This document shows positions 36,201 through 48,645 of a DNA stretch of 64,000 nucleotides, one piece after another. Position 1 is the stretch's first letter; the number at the start of each line of letters is the position of its first letter. The position numbers and the translations under genes are program-made. Below the pieces are notes generated by a model. It saw nothing but the letters and a program-made list of their open reading frames with translations, ran no database searches and was not told the DNA's origin. The DNA is from Phylloscopus collybita (taxonomy: Eukaryota > Chordata > Aves > Passeriformes > Phylloscopidae), in assembly GCA_027886175.1 (NCBI GenBank), contig JAJNNQ010000026.1, forward strand, positions 17,479,501 through 17,543,500, read 5' to 3'.

Positions 36201-38885
36201 ACTAGACAAAAATGCTTTAAGTGGAAAGCAAAGTTTGACATGCTCTTTCCAAAATACTTAGTTTTTAGGCACTTTTAGGGAGTCTTGAAAAATCAAGTTA
36301 GACTTAGAAAACTTTATAATGAAAGGGGACACTGGTAGAAGTCCTTCATTTAGACAGAGCAGATCTCATATTAAATTTCTTCCCCTGTCTAACTGATAAA
36401 GTGAAAATTTCTTTCCCTCTAGGATTCAAACTGGGATGTCAACAGTAAAGAGAAAATAACATACACCTATGACTATGGCATTTTTTTTGGGACACTGGAG
36501 ATCATTTGTTAAAACCCCTGAGAAAGAGCAGAGAGCAGCCCCATCCATTCTGCAAGTTGAATGCATTGTGTAACCCTGGTGTCAGAGGAATCACCAGCTC
36601 TGGTGAGGATAGGCAACAAACACAGACTTTTATTTCCTTGTGCCATTTCATATTTTTCAGTATCAAACCAAACTACCAAAGAAAATGGTGTTATTATTCC
36701 ATAATGTGACTTAATCTGCAAAGAAAAATATGCTTTTCTTCCACATTATCATCCTTTCCTTCAAGTAGGAGCCCTGTGAAACCATGTTCCAAGGGGATTT
36801 TTGTAGCTCCTATATTTTCTGGGGCAAAGTTGCTTTCAGTGTTAATAAGAATTCCACAAAGGCATGAAAGAGCATGTTAACTTCACAAAAAGGTTAAAAC
36901 TTTCAGAATGTGTTATCTGAATTATCTTATGAAGAATATTATGTCATGTTAAAGGTTATTAGCAGTGTAGAGATCAGAATTTCAGGATGCTCAGATCCTG
37001 TTTTTTCTCTGAAATACTGATCTTCTTGAAGCTCTTACGGATTTCAGGGTAGATGCCAGTCCTCTTCACCTGTGAAATCCAGGCCCTACTGGGATTTAGC
37101 TGCCAAAAAGGTATTTTAGCAGATAACTTTAACACACCCAGTTTTGAAAAAATCTGTCTTTGATTTTTTTAGCATTCATCACTGCTTCTCTAAAGAGTTT
37201 GGGAATATTACTGTATGCTGTCGAACAGCTGCTGCATTTCACTCCAGGCATGTATGAAGTGTTCACCATACAGTTTTTCATACCAATTTGCTAGGTTTGC
37301 ATAGCACTCTGGGATCCTGTAGATGAAAGGAACTATATCGAGGTTAGATTACTGTTTCAGTGAAACCCATCCTAACAGGCACAAGCTAACCTAAATCACC
37401 TGTCCTAACACACAGTAAAATTTCAGCTTCTGTGAAAAGTTCCCTTATATTAGTTCTGCTATATTATGTGACTACCTTTTGTAATAGCCAAATTAATACC
37501 AGGCCCTTTGGTGGCTGATAAGAGGCTTTTACTTTGGATAGTACATGAAGTCACGAACAGATGCAGAACCAGGAAAAGAATGCCTGGTGCTACAAGCCTG
37601 GCTTCATGAGCAGCCGCAGCACAGCTTTTCTGAAAGTAGAGCTGCAATAATATTAGGCAAGTCTGAATTTTTTACAGGCAAAGTTTAATATGAACTCTCC
37701 AAGGAAAACAACCTCAACAGTAAACATGAAAAGCCATTTGAAGAGATATAGTTATTTTACTCTGCTGATCTTACAGTTTCTGTTACAATGGGCCTTAAAA
37801 CACCAGCTGTAATCCCAGAGTCAGTTTCAGTGGCTGCCCAAGTTACAGCACACAGTGGTAGATAGACAGACAGACACACAGGAGCTCTCACAGCCAGTAA
37901 AAATCAAAGACTTGGGGAGTTTAAATTAAAGAGTGGACTCCTACCTACCAATACAGTGCACGGTATTACCATGCCTTGTGGTTTTACCTTCTTCACCTAT
38001 GACCCACAGTGCAGGGTAGTTTGTCCACATCACTAAATAAAAATGTGCAGTTGCTGAAAATACACGCACACACCCACATACACACACACACAGAATGTGT
38101 TTATACAGAACAGACAGGGGAAAATAAAAACCAGACATGTGCAGCAACTGTTGAGGTGAATAAGTTCATTGGTTATTTTTCTAAAGGTTACAGCTAATGC
38201 AGGATAGTAGGTGCTATTTGTAACTAAAGAGTGAAACAGAAACCAAAAGCAAGAATTTACTTGTAAAAACATGATCCATAAAAGGTAATAAACCCTCCAA
38301 AATTGACACACTTAACTTCTTTAAACCTGAATAATAATAATAATAGCAATAGTAGTAAGAATAATAACAATGAATTTGCAGTCATACTTTGCTTTGAAGC
38401 TTAAAGATTTCAATATGCTTGACCAACACTAAATATCTGAGAAGTGCAAGTTCTGCAGATAAATAAATTACGACCCAGACCACAAGCCAGACTAAGGAGC
38501 AAGGCTCAAAAATTCCCCCTCACTCTCATGCAGTGTCTATTGCACAGTTTTTGTCAAACAGAAGTAACTCATTCCTCTCCAAAGAAGACCTCAAAAATGC
38601 AAAAGATTAGTTTATGGTAATTGTTTAGCTGAACAACAAAACATTTGCATACACTAAGAGCATCTGAGTACAACTGGTCTTCATCATAGCTGACGGTCAT
38701 GCCTCTTCATGACTTGTTTGGAAAAAGGGTGAAACTAATTTATATCAGTGGGCAAGCAGTAAAATGTTTTTCTTGGCTACTGATTCATGTATGCTGCAGC
38801 CGTGTGACATGTATAAAAGTGGGAAACATTTCCTTCCTCCCAATTCCTTTCACATCTCTAGATTACCAGAGGGTAATGACTATGC
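36201..38885. other. Non-coding DNA with CA and AAT microsatellites
   Basis: A short (CA)n at 38,064-38,093 and (AAT)n with AGT variants at 38,328-38,372. Remaining sequence is AT-rich with no recognised gene. Confidence 0.55.
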
Positions 38886-38970
38886 CATGAAATCAAGGTC
38901 AGTTCTCATCAATTTCAATGAGCACTTTTACAAAGACTGAGCCTGGTCCAAGAACTGCAGTATTCATTTA
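38886..38970 (+). repeat. Fossil sauropsid repeat motif, copy 2
   Basis: AAGGTCAGTTCTCATCAATT, TCAATGAGCACTTTTACAAA, GACTGAGCCTGGTCC. The order of TCAATG, ACTTTTAC and the GGTCC end resembles old interspersed 'ttcaatgg...' repeat text common in bird and reptile DNA. Confidence 0.35.
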
Positions 38971-41185
38971 CCAAGACACCTAAGAGCTAATATTTTGAGG
39001 AACCTGTGAATTCCATCCGCTATTTTCAACATAAAGTGAAATTTGACTAAAAGTGAGCATTTCACAGTATTTGTCACATGAGTCTAAAAGTGCAATTTTA
39101 ATGCTACCAGACAAGGGAGAAACATCTACCACCTCACAGAATGTGTAAGTTAAAGAAATAGACATTATTCCAAGGATGCCATAAATGGTGTGTCTCTTAC
39201 AGACTCAGTAAGTGAAAATATACTATTGACATTTGATAATTCAAATCTGGTTTTGTACGTGGCTCGATCAGTGGCAACAAAAATACAGAGAATTCGAGAA
39301 AACCCAGTGCACTAGACAAAGTATGTATGCTCAGCTGTGTTCCCCTAACATTGTCACACGTTGTTTTTCTCACAGTAACTCAATGCCACAGGGCTGTTGG
39401 CATAGAAAGGTCTCGGTTTAATCAGCACAGAACATCCAAACAAGTCTTAATCATATACATTACATGAGATAAACATTTACAGAATTAATATTGATGTTGC
39501 CTATGCTAGCAAGCAAACCTGTCAATGTGGGAGGAACGTATCAGTACAATAACAGTAACAAATGCTCTAGAGCCCCCGCATGACTGAACCACTGACCTTG
39601 CTACTACAGTCGAGTGCCTCTTTTTCTCTGGTGGTGTGCCTCTTATCCATACCAAACAAAGCTGCCTTCTCTGTAGTAAAGGAATTCAGGACCAGTTTCT
39701 TAAAAAACTTGGTTTTCCCATGTTCAGTGGTTGTTGAGCTGTCTTAAACACAGTGATATAGAAGAGCGTTCTTTCCAATAATATTTCAGGAAAATATGAT
39801 TTTTATTTCTGTCCTTTCCATTGATTTATCCTGATTTTTCTTATTAGGACAGCAAAGTTAAACCAAGGCAGAAACATATCTGTTCAGGATCATGAATGGT
39901 TTGAATTCCCTCCAAAAGCTTTTGCAGTGACTCACCTACCCTCAACAAGGTATCCAAGCTGCTGGCAAAAGAATCATACTCCTAGAAACAGTGATTATTC
40001 AGAGGCTGGAAAGCATTACATTTGCAGAAGCACAGTGAATGTACTAGAGCTGACAGTAGCAGAGACCTGCAGGCATAGGGGACATCCATACCAATACTTT
40101 CGCTCAGAGCGGGAATGTGCTTCTGAAGTGAATCTCCTAACTTCTCCACTTACTGCATTTCAGTTTGCATCATGGAGAAGTCTAACAATGCCCATGCAGC
40201 TTTCCAAGTAAACTGGCAGCACACTCCTCTCTGCCTCTACTCCTGCTGGATGTTGGGTTCACAAGAGCAGATGAGAAGTAGCACATATTAAAAACTTTGC
40301 AGGGCATACACTACAGAAAGTCATGTCTTCAGCATCAACAATTTCACTCCACGGGTCTGTTCCTACCAGGCTATGCTACTTGCTATTGGCAACTTTGCTG
40401 CTGTGAGGCGCAGCCGCTCCTGCTGCGCATTCCCTCCCCTGATGTGCTTTACCCCCTTGAAAATATATGCAGGGAAAGGACTGAGAGAAGAAGTCAAATA
40501 ACTTCAAAGGAAAATTAATCATAAGTTTCAACTCATTATCTCCTTTATTTTTAAGATACAACATGGTTAAAGTATTTCATTTCAGTACCTACCCACCAAG
40601 AACACAGAAATAGTATAAATGAGTAGAGAACAACAGGTGAACAGTTAGGAGAGCTGTGTGCTGTGGAATAGCACAACCACTTTTTCTTTTCATTGCTTTT
40701 CCCACCCACCCTCTCTTCTGGTCGTGGTTTTTCACCAAACCACTTACCTCCAAACTAAATGGGCTTGGGGCTGATGCTGTTGTAGCCTTCACACCTTTGA
40801 AGTGCTAGTAATTCTTTTGGAAATCACCCAGCATCAAGGTTCAAATTCCTTCAGGCTCCAGGCCCAGCTCTGATTTTAGTTTCCTCCTGACCCAATTAAT
40901 TAATTGACTTTAATTCAGTACAAATCGGGGTTTTTTTAACCAATGCCTGCTACTTCGCACCCCTAATTTAAGCACTTCAGGTGTCCCCTACTATGCAGAA
41001 AGCAAGCCGTGCATCAAGATAGGTACCTCTGCTATTCTTCAGTCAGAACACACATACTTGCTGTGGGACACATTCCTACAAAGAGAAAGATGACTTTCTA
41101 GCACACTACACACACTGCTTAGTGCTAAAGAAGTGTCATATACATTACCATTCATTTTTATTATTAGTCTGGTGTGATAGATAGC
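38971..41185. other. Non-coding DNA, no gene seen
   Basis: AT-rich, with a GC-richer patch at 40,380-40,460 (CTGTGAGGCGCAGCCGCTCC) that keeps several CpGs. ORFs of 60-94 codons here are unrecognised. Confidence 0.5.
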
Positions 41186-41245
41186 AACTCACATTGGCTT
41201 TAATGGAGTTACTCTAATTTACACAGGAGAAAATTTGGACCATAG
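41186..41245 (+). repeat. Fossil sauropsid repeat motif, copy 3
   Basis: TTGGCTTTAATGGAGTTACT, CTAATTTACACAGGAGAAAA, TTTGGACCA. This is the clearest copy of the old amniote motif 'ttgacttcaatggagttact ... atttacacaggagaa ... tttggcc'. Confidence 0.5.
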
Positions 41246-43440
41246 GGATGATATTAAACGTGACCTTAATCTGATTTGGTCAGAATATGTAAATTGATAT
41301 GTTTTTATTTCAAACTGGTATTATAGTGCTCATCAGTAACAAAGGTTGCCAAAGTATTATAACACCAAAATCTTTATTAATATTAAGCAATAGCATATAA
41401 GTATTTAAACTGAGGAACAAAATGACAAACAATGAAATTGCTTCCAGTTACCAATGACCTGAGAGGTTATTTTTTATAGCAAATAAGCAATGGCTCTGTT
41501 GCCCTGTAAAGAGCTACTAGTCTGCATAAAACCCTTTCAGGACACCCTTGTGCATACTGTACCTACAGAAGCCTATCTCTGTCCATCTCCAAACACCTCT
41601 CCCCACGCACGCAATGTCCAGGCTGTTCTCCTGATCTGCTTGCAATACTGTGATTCATTCGGCTTCAACATTCAACAATGTGCACATTACTTATGTAATT
41701 TGAAGGGAAAGAGGGAAGAGGGAAAAGAGATGGCTTTTTCTGATGTAGGAGATAATTCTCTCCTTTTTCTAATGGATAGGCAATAAAAGATTTCTGAAGG
41801 TAGTCCAGTGAGATCAGAAAAAAAAAAAACAGCAACCAACCAAACATTGGAAAAATGCATCCAAACAATACACTGCGATAAATAATGGGAGTGAAGTTGA
41901 AGGAGGGAATTAGAAAGCTTTGGTTTTGGGTATTTTTAATTTTATTTTTAGGTAACATTAATTCAGCGTATAAATTAAAAATTACTCTTTTATGTAATGT
42001 GTATACCTCTAAGATAAGTATGCATTACACATAAAGGACTAGGTGTTGACATGCAGACTGTCAGGTTTTCCTGATCCATCACGTCACCAATGAAATCTAT
42101 TACTATTAAACATTCATAATCACATGCAGACACATACACCTATATCCAAACATTTGCATTTGTGCCTATATGCACACAGTTATACACGAACACTGCAACA
42201 TCATCTCTGTGAGGATACAGCCCTACAAATATGCTGCAGGATTCACACAGAGCCACACAGTGCTGGAATTATGAAAAGCAGCAGAAGTTGGACCAGCTCT
42301 TCCGGGGAAGTCTGTGGTAAAAACCTCAATGAACTCCACAGGATCAGAGCATTTAACAGGGCATACTGATCACATCTGAACAGCTTACCCATAAAGTGTA
42401 TGTATGCATAAACCACGTACTTCTTGTGTGCCAGAGGAATGCACATCTGCATATCGCTACATAAATCTTAAACACAGAAAATATATGCTATGGCTATAAA
42501 AATTCAGTGTGCTAGAACTCGATGGGATGCTTACATTAGTGCAGATGAGGTGGGTATTGTCTGAGCTTTTGTGTGCTTTTTGCTCTACAACAGGCAAAAG
42601 ACTAACTGAGCTTCCCTCTCTAGATTTGTTGTTTTTTACCTAAATAGTGTGGTGGGATGAGTACTGAACCTACACCAAACCATAGAAAAAAAAACCCTCT
42701 TCAATCAACAAGTCCAATATTTTCACAATTTTCATGTCATTGTAGGTGATAAAATATACACAGTGTTCTCTTTGGACCTGTAAAAGGCTTTTCCCCTTGC
42801 TAGAGCTCTAAAGCTTATTTTACATTTTAATACTTCAGATAGTAGCTTGTCCAGCTTCTTTTCATCTCTACGTTTCCCCTTTCTTCTTTCTTTCTCTTTT
42901 TCTTAAGTATTGTATTACATGAAATTCAGTCCTTATTTGGCAGGATTTTATGCAGTCTGTGGTGAGAGCTGAATTCTGAAAATGTTCAGGAAACACTGGC
43001 TAAGTGGGGAAATTTATTTGCCTGAGCCAGAGATAACATCTTTCTTAGACTTCTTTCTGAAACACTGGCACTTGTCAAGCAGAATTCTCCTGTTCCCCCT
43101 TTCCTCTCTCTCTCGTAAACACACACGTGCACACTTATTAAGGATGCAGCAAAACTTAGCTGACACTCTAAGCTGGAGTTTTTTATTCATTCTGTTTCTA
43201 CATCCAGTAGGAAGAAAAAAAAAAAAAAAAGCAGAAATCAGAGATATTGAAAAAAACACAACATTTTTTTTCCTATTTCCAGAACATCCAGCTCTTCTCA
43301 TCCTCTTGTTTTAAAAAAAAAAATGATCTATGTTTCCCGTGCCAGGCAAGCTTTCACATTTTTCTTCATTAGAAAATACATCTGTAAAGCAAAGTCAAAA
43401 TTTTGGCATTTATTTTTATGGTCACAGGGTAATGTTCTTC
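41246..43440. other. Non-coding DNA, no gene seen
   Basis: AT-rich with A runs (around 43,205-43,225 and 43,311) and a pyrimidine-rich stretch at 42,870-42,903. A 110-codon ORF (42,982-43,314) runs through the A run and is unrecognised. Confidence 0.55.
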
Positions 43441-44400
43441 ATGAAACATAATCTAAAGCATAAACCGTGAGGGGAAAGCAGTCATTTCTCATCCAGGGAA
43501 CAAGACAAACCTGAAGAGTAAGTACGCACTGATTCAGAGCTCTGCTCGCCTGGCACTGCTGCGTGTTACGCATTTTGGGGAGGACAGCTGGGGGCCGAGC
43601 AGGTGATTTGGCAAAATCATTTGGGGGTGGCAAGGAGAGAGGCTGAGGACGAAATTAAAGGCTTGAGTGTATGAGGAGAGAAGTTTAATGCCTGAGTGCT
43701 CGTTTTGAACTGTGACCTAAGGTTTGGCTGGGCACTAACCACAGCATGCCTCATCAGCTCCTGTCACGGGTACCCCAGGGCATACCTCCAGCAGGGAGCC
43801 AGCTCCAGAGCTGCATCGTCAACCACCAGCTCGCTCACACACTACTGAGACCCTGCCGAGAAATCAGCATGCAACCCGAGAAAGCATCCTTTCCTCTGGA
43901 ATAAAAATTAATATTACTTGTCATATTTCATGTCTGAGCTCTTTTCATGCTTTATCCTCTGTAATGAGGGCTAAATTACCAATATTAGTAGATTTTCATG
44001 GCTAGCACAGAAAGAGCTGTTACCAGAATAAATGTTTGCATTGCTTCTGTTGGACACAGGCTTTGCTAATGCAGCTTTGCTAATTATTTCTAAATAGGCA
44101 ATAATCTGCATCCCCTAGTGCTGGGTAGTGGATTGGCCACGTACCTGCTATTTCCCTTATTTACATGTTTTACAACTTTATCAACTACACTAATTACACT
44201 CTGAACACTGTTTAAAATTTTCTGTTAATAGAGATACAATGATGCACCAGAGGATGTGTATTTATGCCATAATTACGCCTCTGTTCCTGCGATGCAGTCT
44301 CCAATTAGCTGTCGACGGTGGCACAAGCAGCTGCCTGATATTCTAAAGCAGTGAAACATCTGCACGGCGGATGATACGCTCACATGGATTTTTTTTTTTA
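43441..44400. promoter_or_regulatory. Candidate conserved regulatory block
   Basis: 43,441-43,900 is GC-richer and keeps many CpGs. 43,920-44,370 then combines homeodomain cores (CTAATTATTT, CACTAATTACAC, CCATAATTACGCC, CCAATTAGC), E-boxes (CAGCTG at 44,329) and CpG-bearing words (TGTCGACGGTGGCAC, CTGCACGGCGGATGATACGC). No repeat or ORF explains it. Intact CpGs and dense motifs in AT-rich DNA are typical of developmental enhancers, but conservation has not been measured. Confidence 0.4.
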
Positions 44401-47400
44401 AGCCTAGAAATTTACACCCAAGGGAGTGCAGACAAATAGGAGCCTGTCATGTGTAGGGATGATTAGAAATCCTCACCATGGCAACATTGGAGCAGCCATG
44501 TCACAGAGTGAGGGGACACATGTCTAGATGAAGGCGCTAAAAACATTTGCCTTTTTTTTTTTTCTCCAGCATTCCCAACTTCCCTCCCTCCCCCTCTCCT
44601 TTTCATATTCTTCTCTTTGCATCTAAAGCCAACCAAAACAGCAGGTGAAAAGGCCAAAATCTGCAGCCCATGCAAGGAATATGACACAGTAGATTTAGTG
44701 TCAGGAAAACAGCAAGCAATCAGAGGATGCTGCCAGGCATCCATTGGATGTTTTCTTTCAGGTGGGGGAGGGAGAAGATGGAAAAATAAAGGAGAGAAAA
44801 AATATGGGCATCATTCAAAATAAAGCTCCAATGTCTTGATCCTAGAATGACATTTAATAGATAACTTCCATTTAACCCTCATTAACAATTTTTCTCTGAC
44901 TAGTTGACCAGCCAGCTGATGTGCTGATGAGGTGGGGGGAGGGGAAGGAAAGAAAGGTGAAAGCCTGGTATAAGCCTCTGTTCCCAGCATACTGTTTCAG
45001 CTTTGAGCCTTTGTATGTATTAGAGCGTGTAACAGCTACTAGAGTCCCTCTATCTTATACATCTTTATACCTAAAATCTTGATTGTACAGATGAGGGTGT
45101 TAATTTTATCAGGCTCCTTCTGGGCTATTGCTGTTTGCAGTGTAATATCAATTTCACATAATAAAATCATTATAATTAGTCAAGGGTATCATTCCAGAAT
45201 ACAAGCTTGCCTGAATTGGTTTGGATCCAAATCTCTTGTTCTTACTCCATCCCCCTTACTCTCTTTCTGTGACTGGTCAAATACCACCAACATGTTTAGG
45301 AAAGGCTCCAGAGAAGTCCAGAAATCTTGCAAAGCCAACTTATTGTACAAGATTTCCTTTGTTTAGTTGGATGGAGAATTTGAGAGACCAGCTGCACATC
45401 TCTGAAGACAGCTTACAGCATTTCACTCTCACTGGATCTTAAGCCTCAAATACCAACTCTAAGCTGCTGTTTCTACCTTGTCTGAAGTGATGCTGTTTTA
45501 ATAAACATTTTATTTCTAAACCAAAGGCTAACTTCTATGGTATCTAAAAATATTTAGTGAGACCTTTATTATAAACACAAAATTCTTCTTAAAAAAATAT
45601 ATTTATGGTTTTAGTTCCCAGGGGTCTAATTGATCTCCTGGAAAAAAAATAAGTGTAGTGGAGAGAGCATGGAGAGAGAGGAGAGAGAGGGCTGTGAAGG
45701 CATACTTTGGTAACACAATAAACTCACAACTGAGAGTCTCAACTGGACTGTCAGAGACTGCCACACTTACGGGCACATCACACACCTCATCTTAGCTCTG
45801 AGTCTCTCTGCCCATGCCATAGGAGACAGTCCCTTCATGCTACCTCTAATTAAATTCCAAGCAAAGTAAGCAAATTAATTAACATTTGCTGACTTCAGAA
45901 CATGTGCTCCAAATATATTGAGAATGAGTAAGTACAATGTTTTTGGAATGTAATGAGGAAGTTTCTCTCTGCAATTACTGAGCTGATGCAAAGAAACTGC
46001 CCGGTGTTACAGGGTACCTATGTCACCATACCATGTGCATAAATTTTACTTGTTATTCATTGTGCATACCCTGTTTTGCTCAGTTCTCACACAGGAGAGT
46101 GTGATATTGAAGAGCCACTATGTGTCAGTGCAAGGACAGAGTTTATCTGATAAACAAGTCATTTTTGGAAACTGCAGATGCTCCTACTGTGAAGCATTAA
46201 ACGTGGCCCCTCTTAGATACACAGAATGGGGTTCTGGTCAACTGAGCACAGGCTGATAAGCTCTGCACAGCTCTGAATGCTGTTTGCCCACATACTAATG
46301 TTAAACAAAAGAACTGCAGACTGCAGAGAAAGCATGCGGGTCAGACAACTAAATTGCTTAAACCCTTAGGCAGCCTTCTGAAAAGAAAAGGCATGAAAGA
46401 AGCTGATATGAGCTTTTATGCAGAATTGTTCTGTTTATTATCCCTGTTAAGAAAATGATGGTAAGGATCTTGTTAAACTGTATATTCCCAAATAAGACAA
46501 GAGGACAACCACCTACTAAACAAGATACAATATGCCAGTGGTCATTACATGATCAGACATATATCTGTTTTACATTATTTTCAGATTATGAATATAATAA
46601 AAAGACAACAATAAAGCTGTACAGATAATAACAAATGCTGTTAAATTGCACTTTTTGCGTTCAGTCATACGATTTGTCATTGGAAGTTTGAGGGTAATAA
46701 TGGTCTGTCATTGTAGAAATCTACTTCATGTTAAAATTTCACAATCTTGTATTAAAACTTTGTTAGAGTACAATTGTTATAACTCTATTCAACTACATTA
46801 TGTGACAGCTTAACAATAAATCTATGACAAAGTATATCACTGTGATAACATCCAAACTTGCCTTGGATGAAACAGCGATATGATTTTATTATGAGATTTT
46901 TCCTATGGCTAGCACAATAAAATATTGAAAAATAACACTTGTCTGGAAAAATGGAGGGGTGGAGAGTGTACGTGTGTTGATAGAATCTGTGCTTTCCCTA
47001 AAGCCTCCTTGGTTTGCTCACCCCACAGATCACAGTAGTGTCTTTGCCTTTCATTGCATTGTGCTTGTCTCATGCAGGCACACACATGGCACAACATGGA
47101 GCAGAAGGGTCCCTAAGACTCAGGATGCCAAACTCTACCTGTAGGAAGAGGAGTCACTAGCAAAGCCAAGGTGTAGGGTGGCTGCATTCAAAATCACGGC
47201 AGCTCATGTAAAGCAGACTCTGAATGGCCTATTTATCAGGAAAAACAGAAGAAAACCTCACACTCTGAAACGCAGAACAGCAACAAAATTAAACCCTCTG
47301 CTTTTTTATTAAAAACATATATAAGACATCATGGGATTCCGTTGTCATCTTTCTGACATATGCCTCATCTGATTACACATGAAAACCATTCCTAAAGAGG

Positions 47401-47750
47401 CATTGCAAGAATGCAACGTGTTTATCAGTACATGTGCACAATGCCACTCAGTGTTAGTGCTTGCTGCTCTGAAATATGCTGCTTTGTAAATAAAGTAAAC
47501 AAATTTATTACATGTAACCCTGGTCCCTAGGAGGACAGCTTCTCACCTGGCACAGAGCTGATGCATGAGACAAGTGCCAAGCCCCAGTCCTTCTGCAAAG
47601 CCCCATTGCAACCTGGAACCCACACTCAGTCCAGACCCATTCCAGCCTCTGTGGTCCTTTATCTCTCAATGCAGGCCACGCTGAATTTCAGCCTTTGCAG
47701 TGCTCCTTGTAGCACACCAGTGGTGGGATAGGGTGCACAGCAGAATGGTA
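44401..47750. other. Non-coding DNA, no gene seen
   Basis: AT-rich with a G-rich run at 44,930-44,950, a GA-rich run at 45,659-45,690 and short ORFs only. Confidence 0.55.
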
Positions 47751-48645
47751 AAAACCAGGGGAGATTTTGCTCAAGGGCACACAGAAGATGTCACAGCTTA
47801 GTGGTGTAGAAGGAGCAAGATCGTGACAACAGTCAGAAAGGAGTCACTGGACAGAGCTGAGCCACCTACACACTTCTCAGGAAGTAAAATACTGTGTTTC
47901 TAAGTGTATATTTTTTTAAAAGAAAGTAAGTAAAGTCACACAAATGCTGTGTACTGAGGTGGCTTATTTTTTCCACCCAGAAAACAAAGCCAATCTTTCA
48001 ACTCAGATGTTGCAGCTGTCTCAAAGAAGGAGCCAAAAGGTGCTATACTGATTTTAAAATATCTTATCTGGTACTCACCATCTTACTGAGAATTTCCCTT
48101 GCATTGTGCAGTGTCTATACCCTGAATTATATGGATATTTTCTATTTAGTGAATGGGGAAATTATTTAGCTTGGACCAAAGGAAGTTTATTCCCCCCACC
48201 TCCCACTAAAAGAGATGAAAAAAATGCATATTAAACAGAATACTTACCTCAAAATTTTTTTTGTTTTGTTTTGCATGCTTAAACTCGTAAATTTAATAGG
48301 ACTACTGCAAAATACAAAATTTAAAGTTGCAATATTGAAAAGCACCTAATTAACTATCACAACATTAATATTTCTCACTGCCTCCCAGGGCTCTTTGATC
48401 TAAACAATTACTTATTTCAATTAGATTTTCAAACATTTTTGGTCAGCCCAAAGTATGCTGATGAGCAGTAAGAAATAGCTTTTTCCCAACACCCCTGCCC
48501 AATGAAGTAGGGAAGCATAGCTGTCAGTATGCTCAAAGTGAGAAGCAGGATCAGAGAGATCAAGGCTCTTTCTGTATTGTAGTTTAGGCTGCTGGGCCAG
48601 AGAGCAAGTTATATCCTTGGACTCCTGATCCCCAACCTGTCACCC
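47751..48645 (+). repeat. Fossil MIR-like SINE fragments
   Basis: Two separate pieces. 47,755-47,815 has TTTTGCTCAAGGGCACACAG and CACAGCTTAGTGG, like the SINE block 'cttgcccaaggtcacacagg ... gtggcagagc'. 48,499-48,640 has CCCAATGAAGTAGGGAAGCA, AAGCAGGATCAGAGAGATCA and TTGGACTCCTGATCCCCAAC, like 'caatgaggtaggtaag ... gaggcacagagagattaa ... ggactcctgactcc'. The DNA between them is unassigned and includes TTTTTTTTGTTTTGTTTTG at 48,257. Confidence 0.5.
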
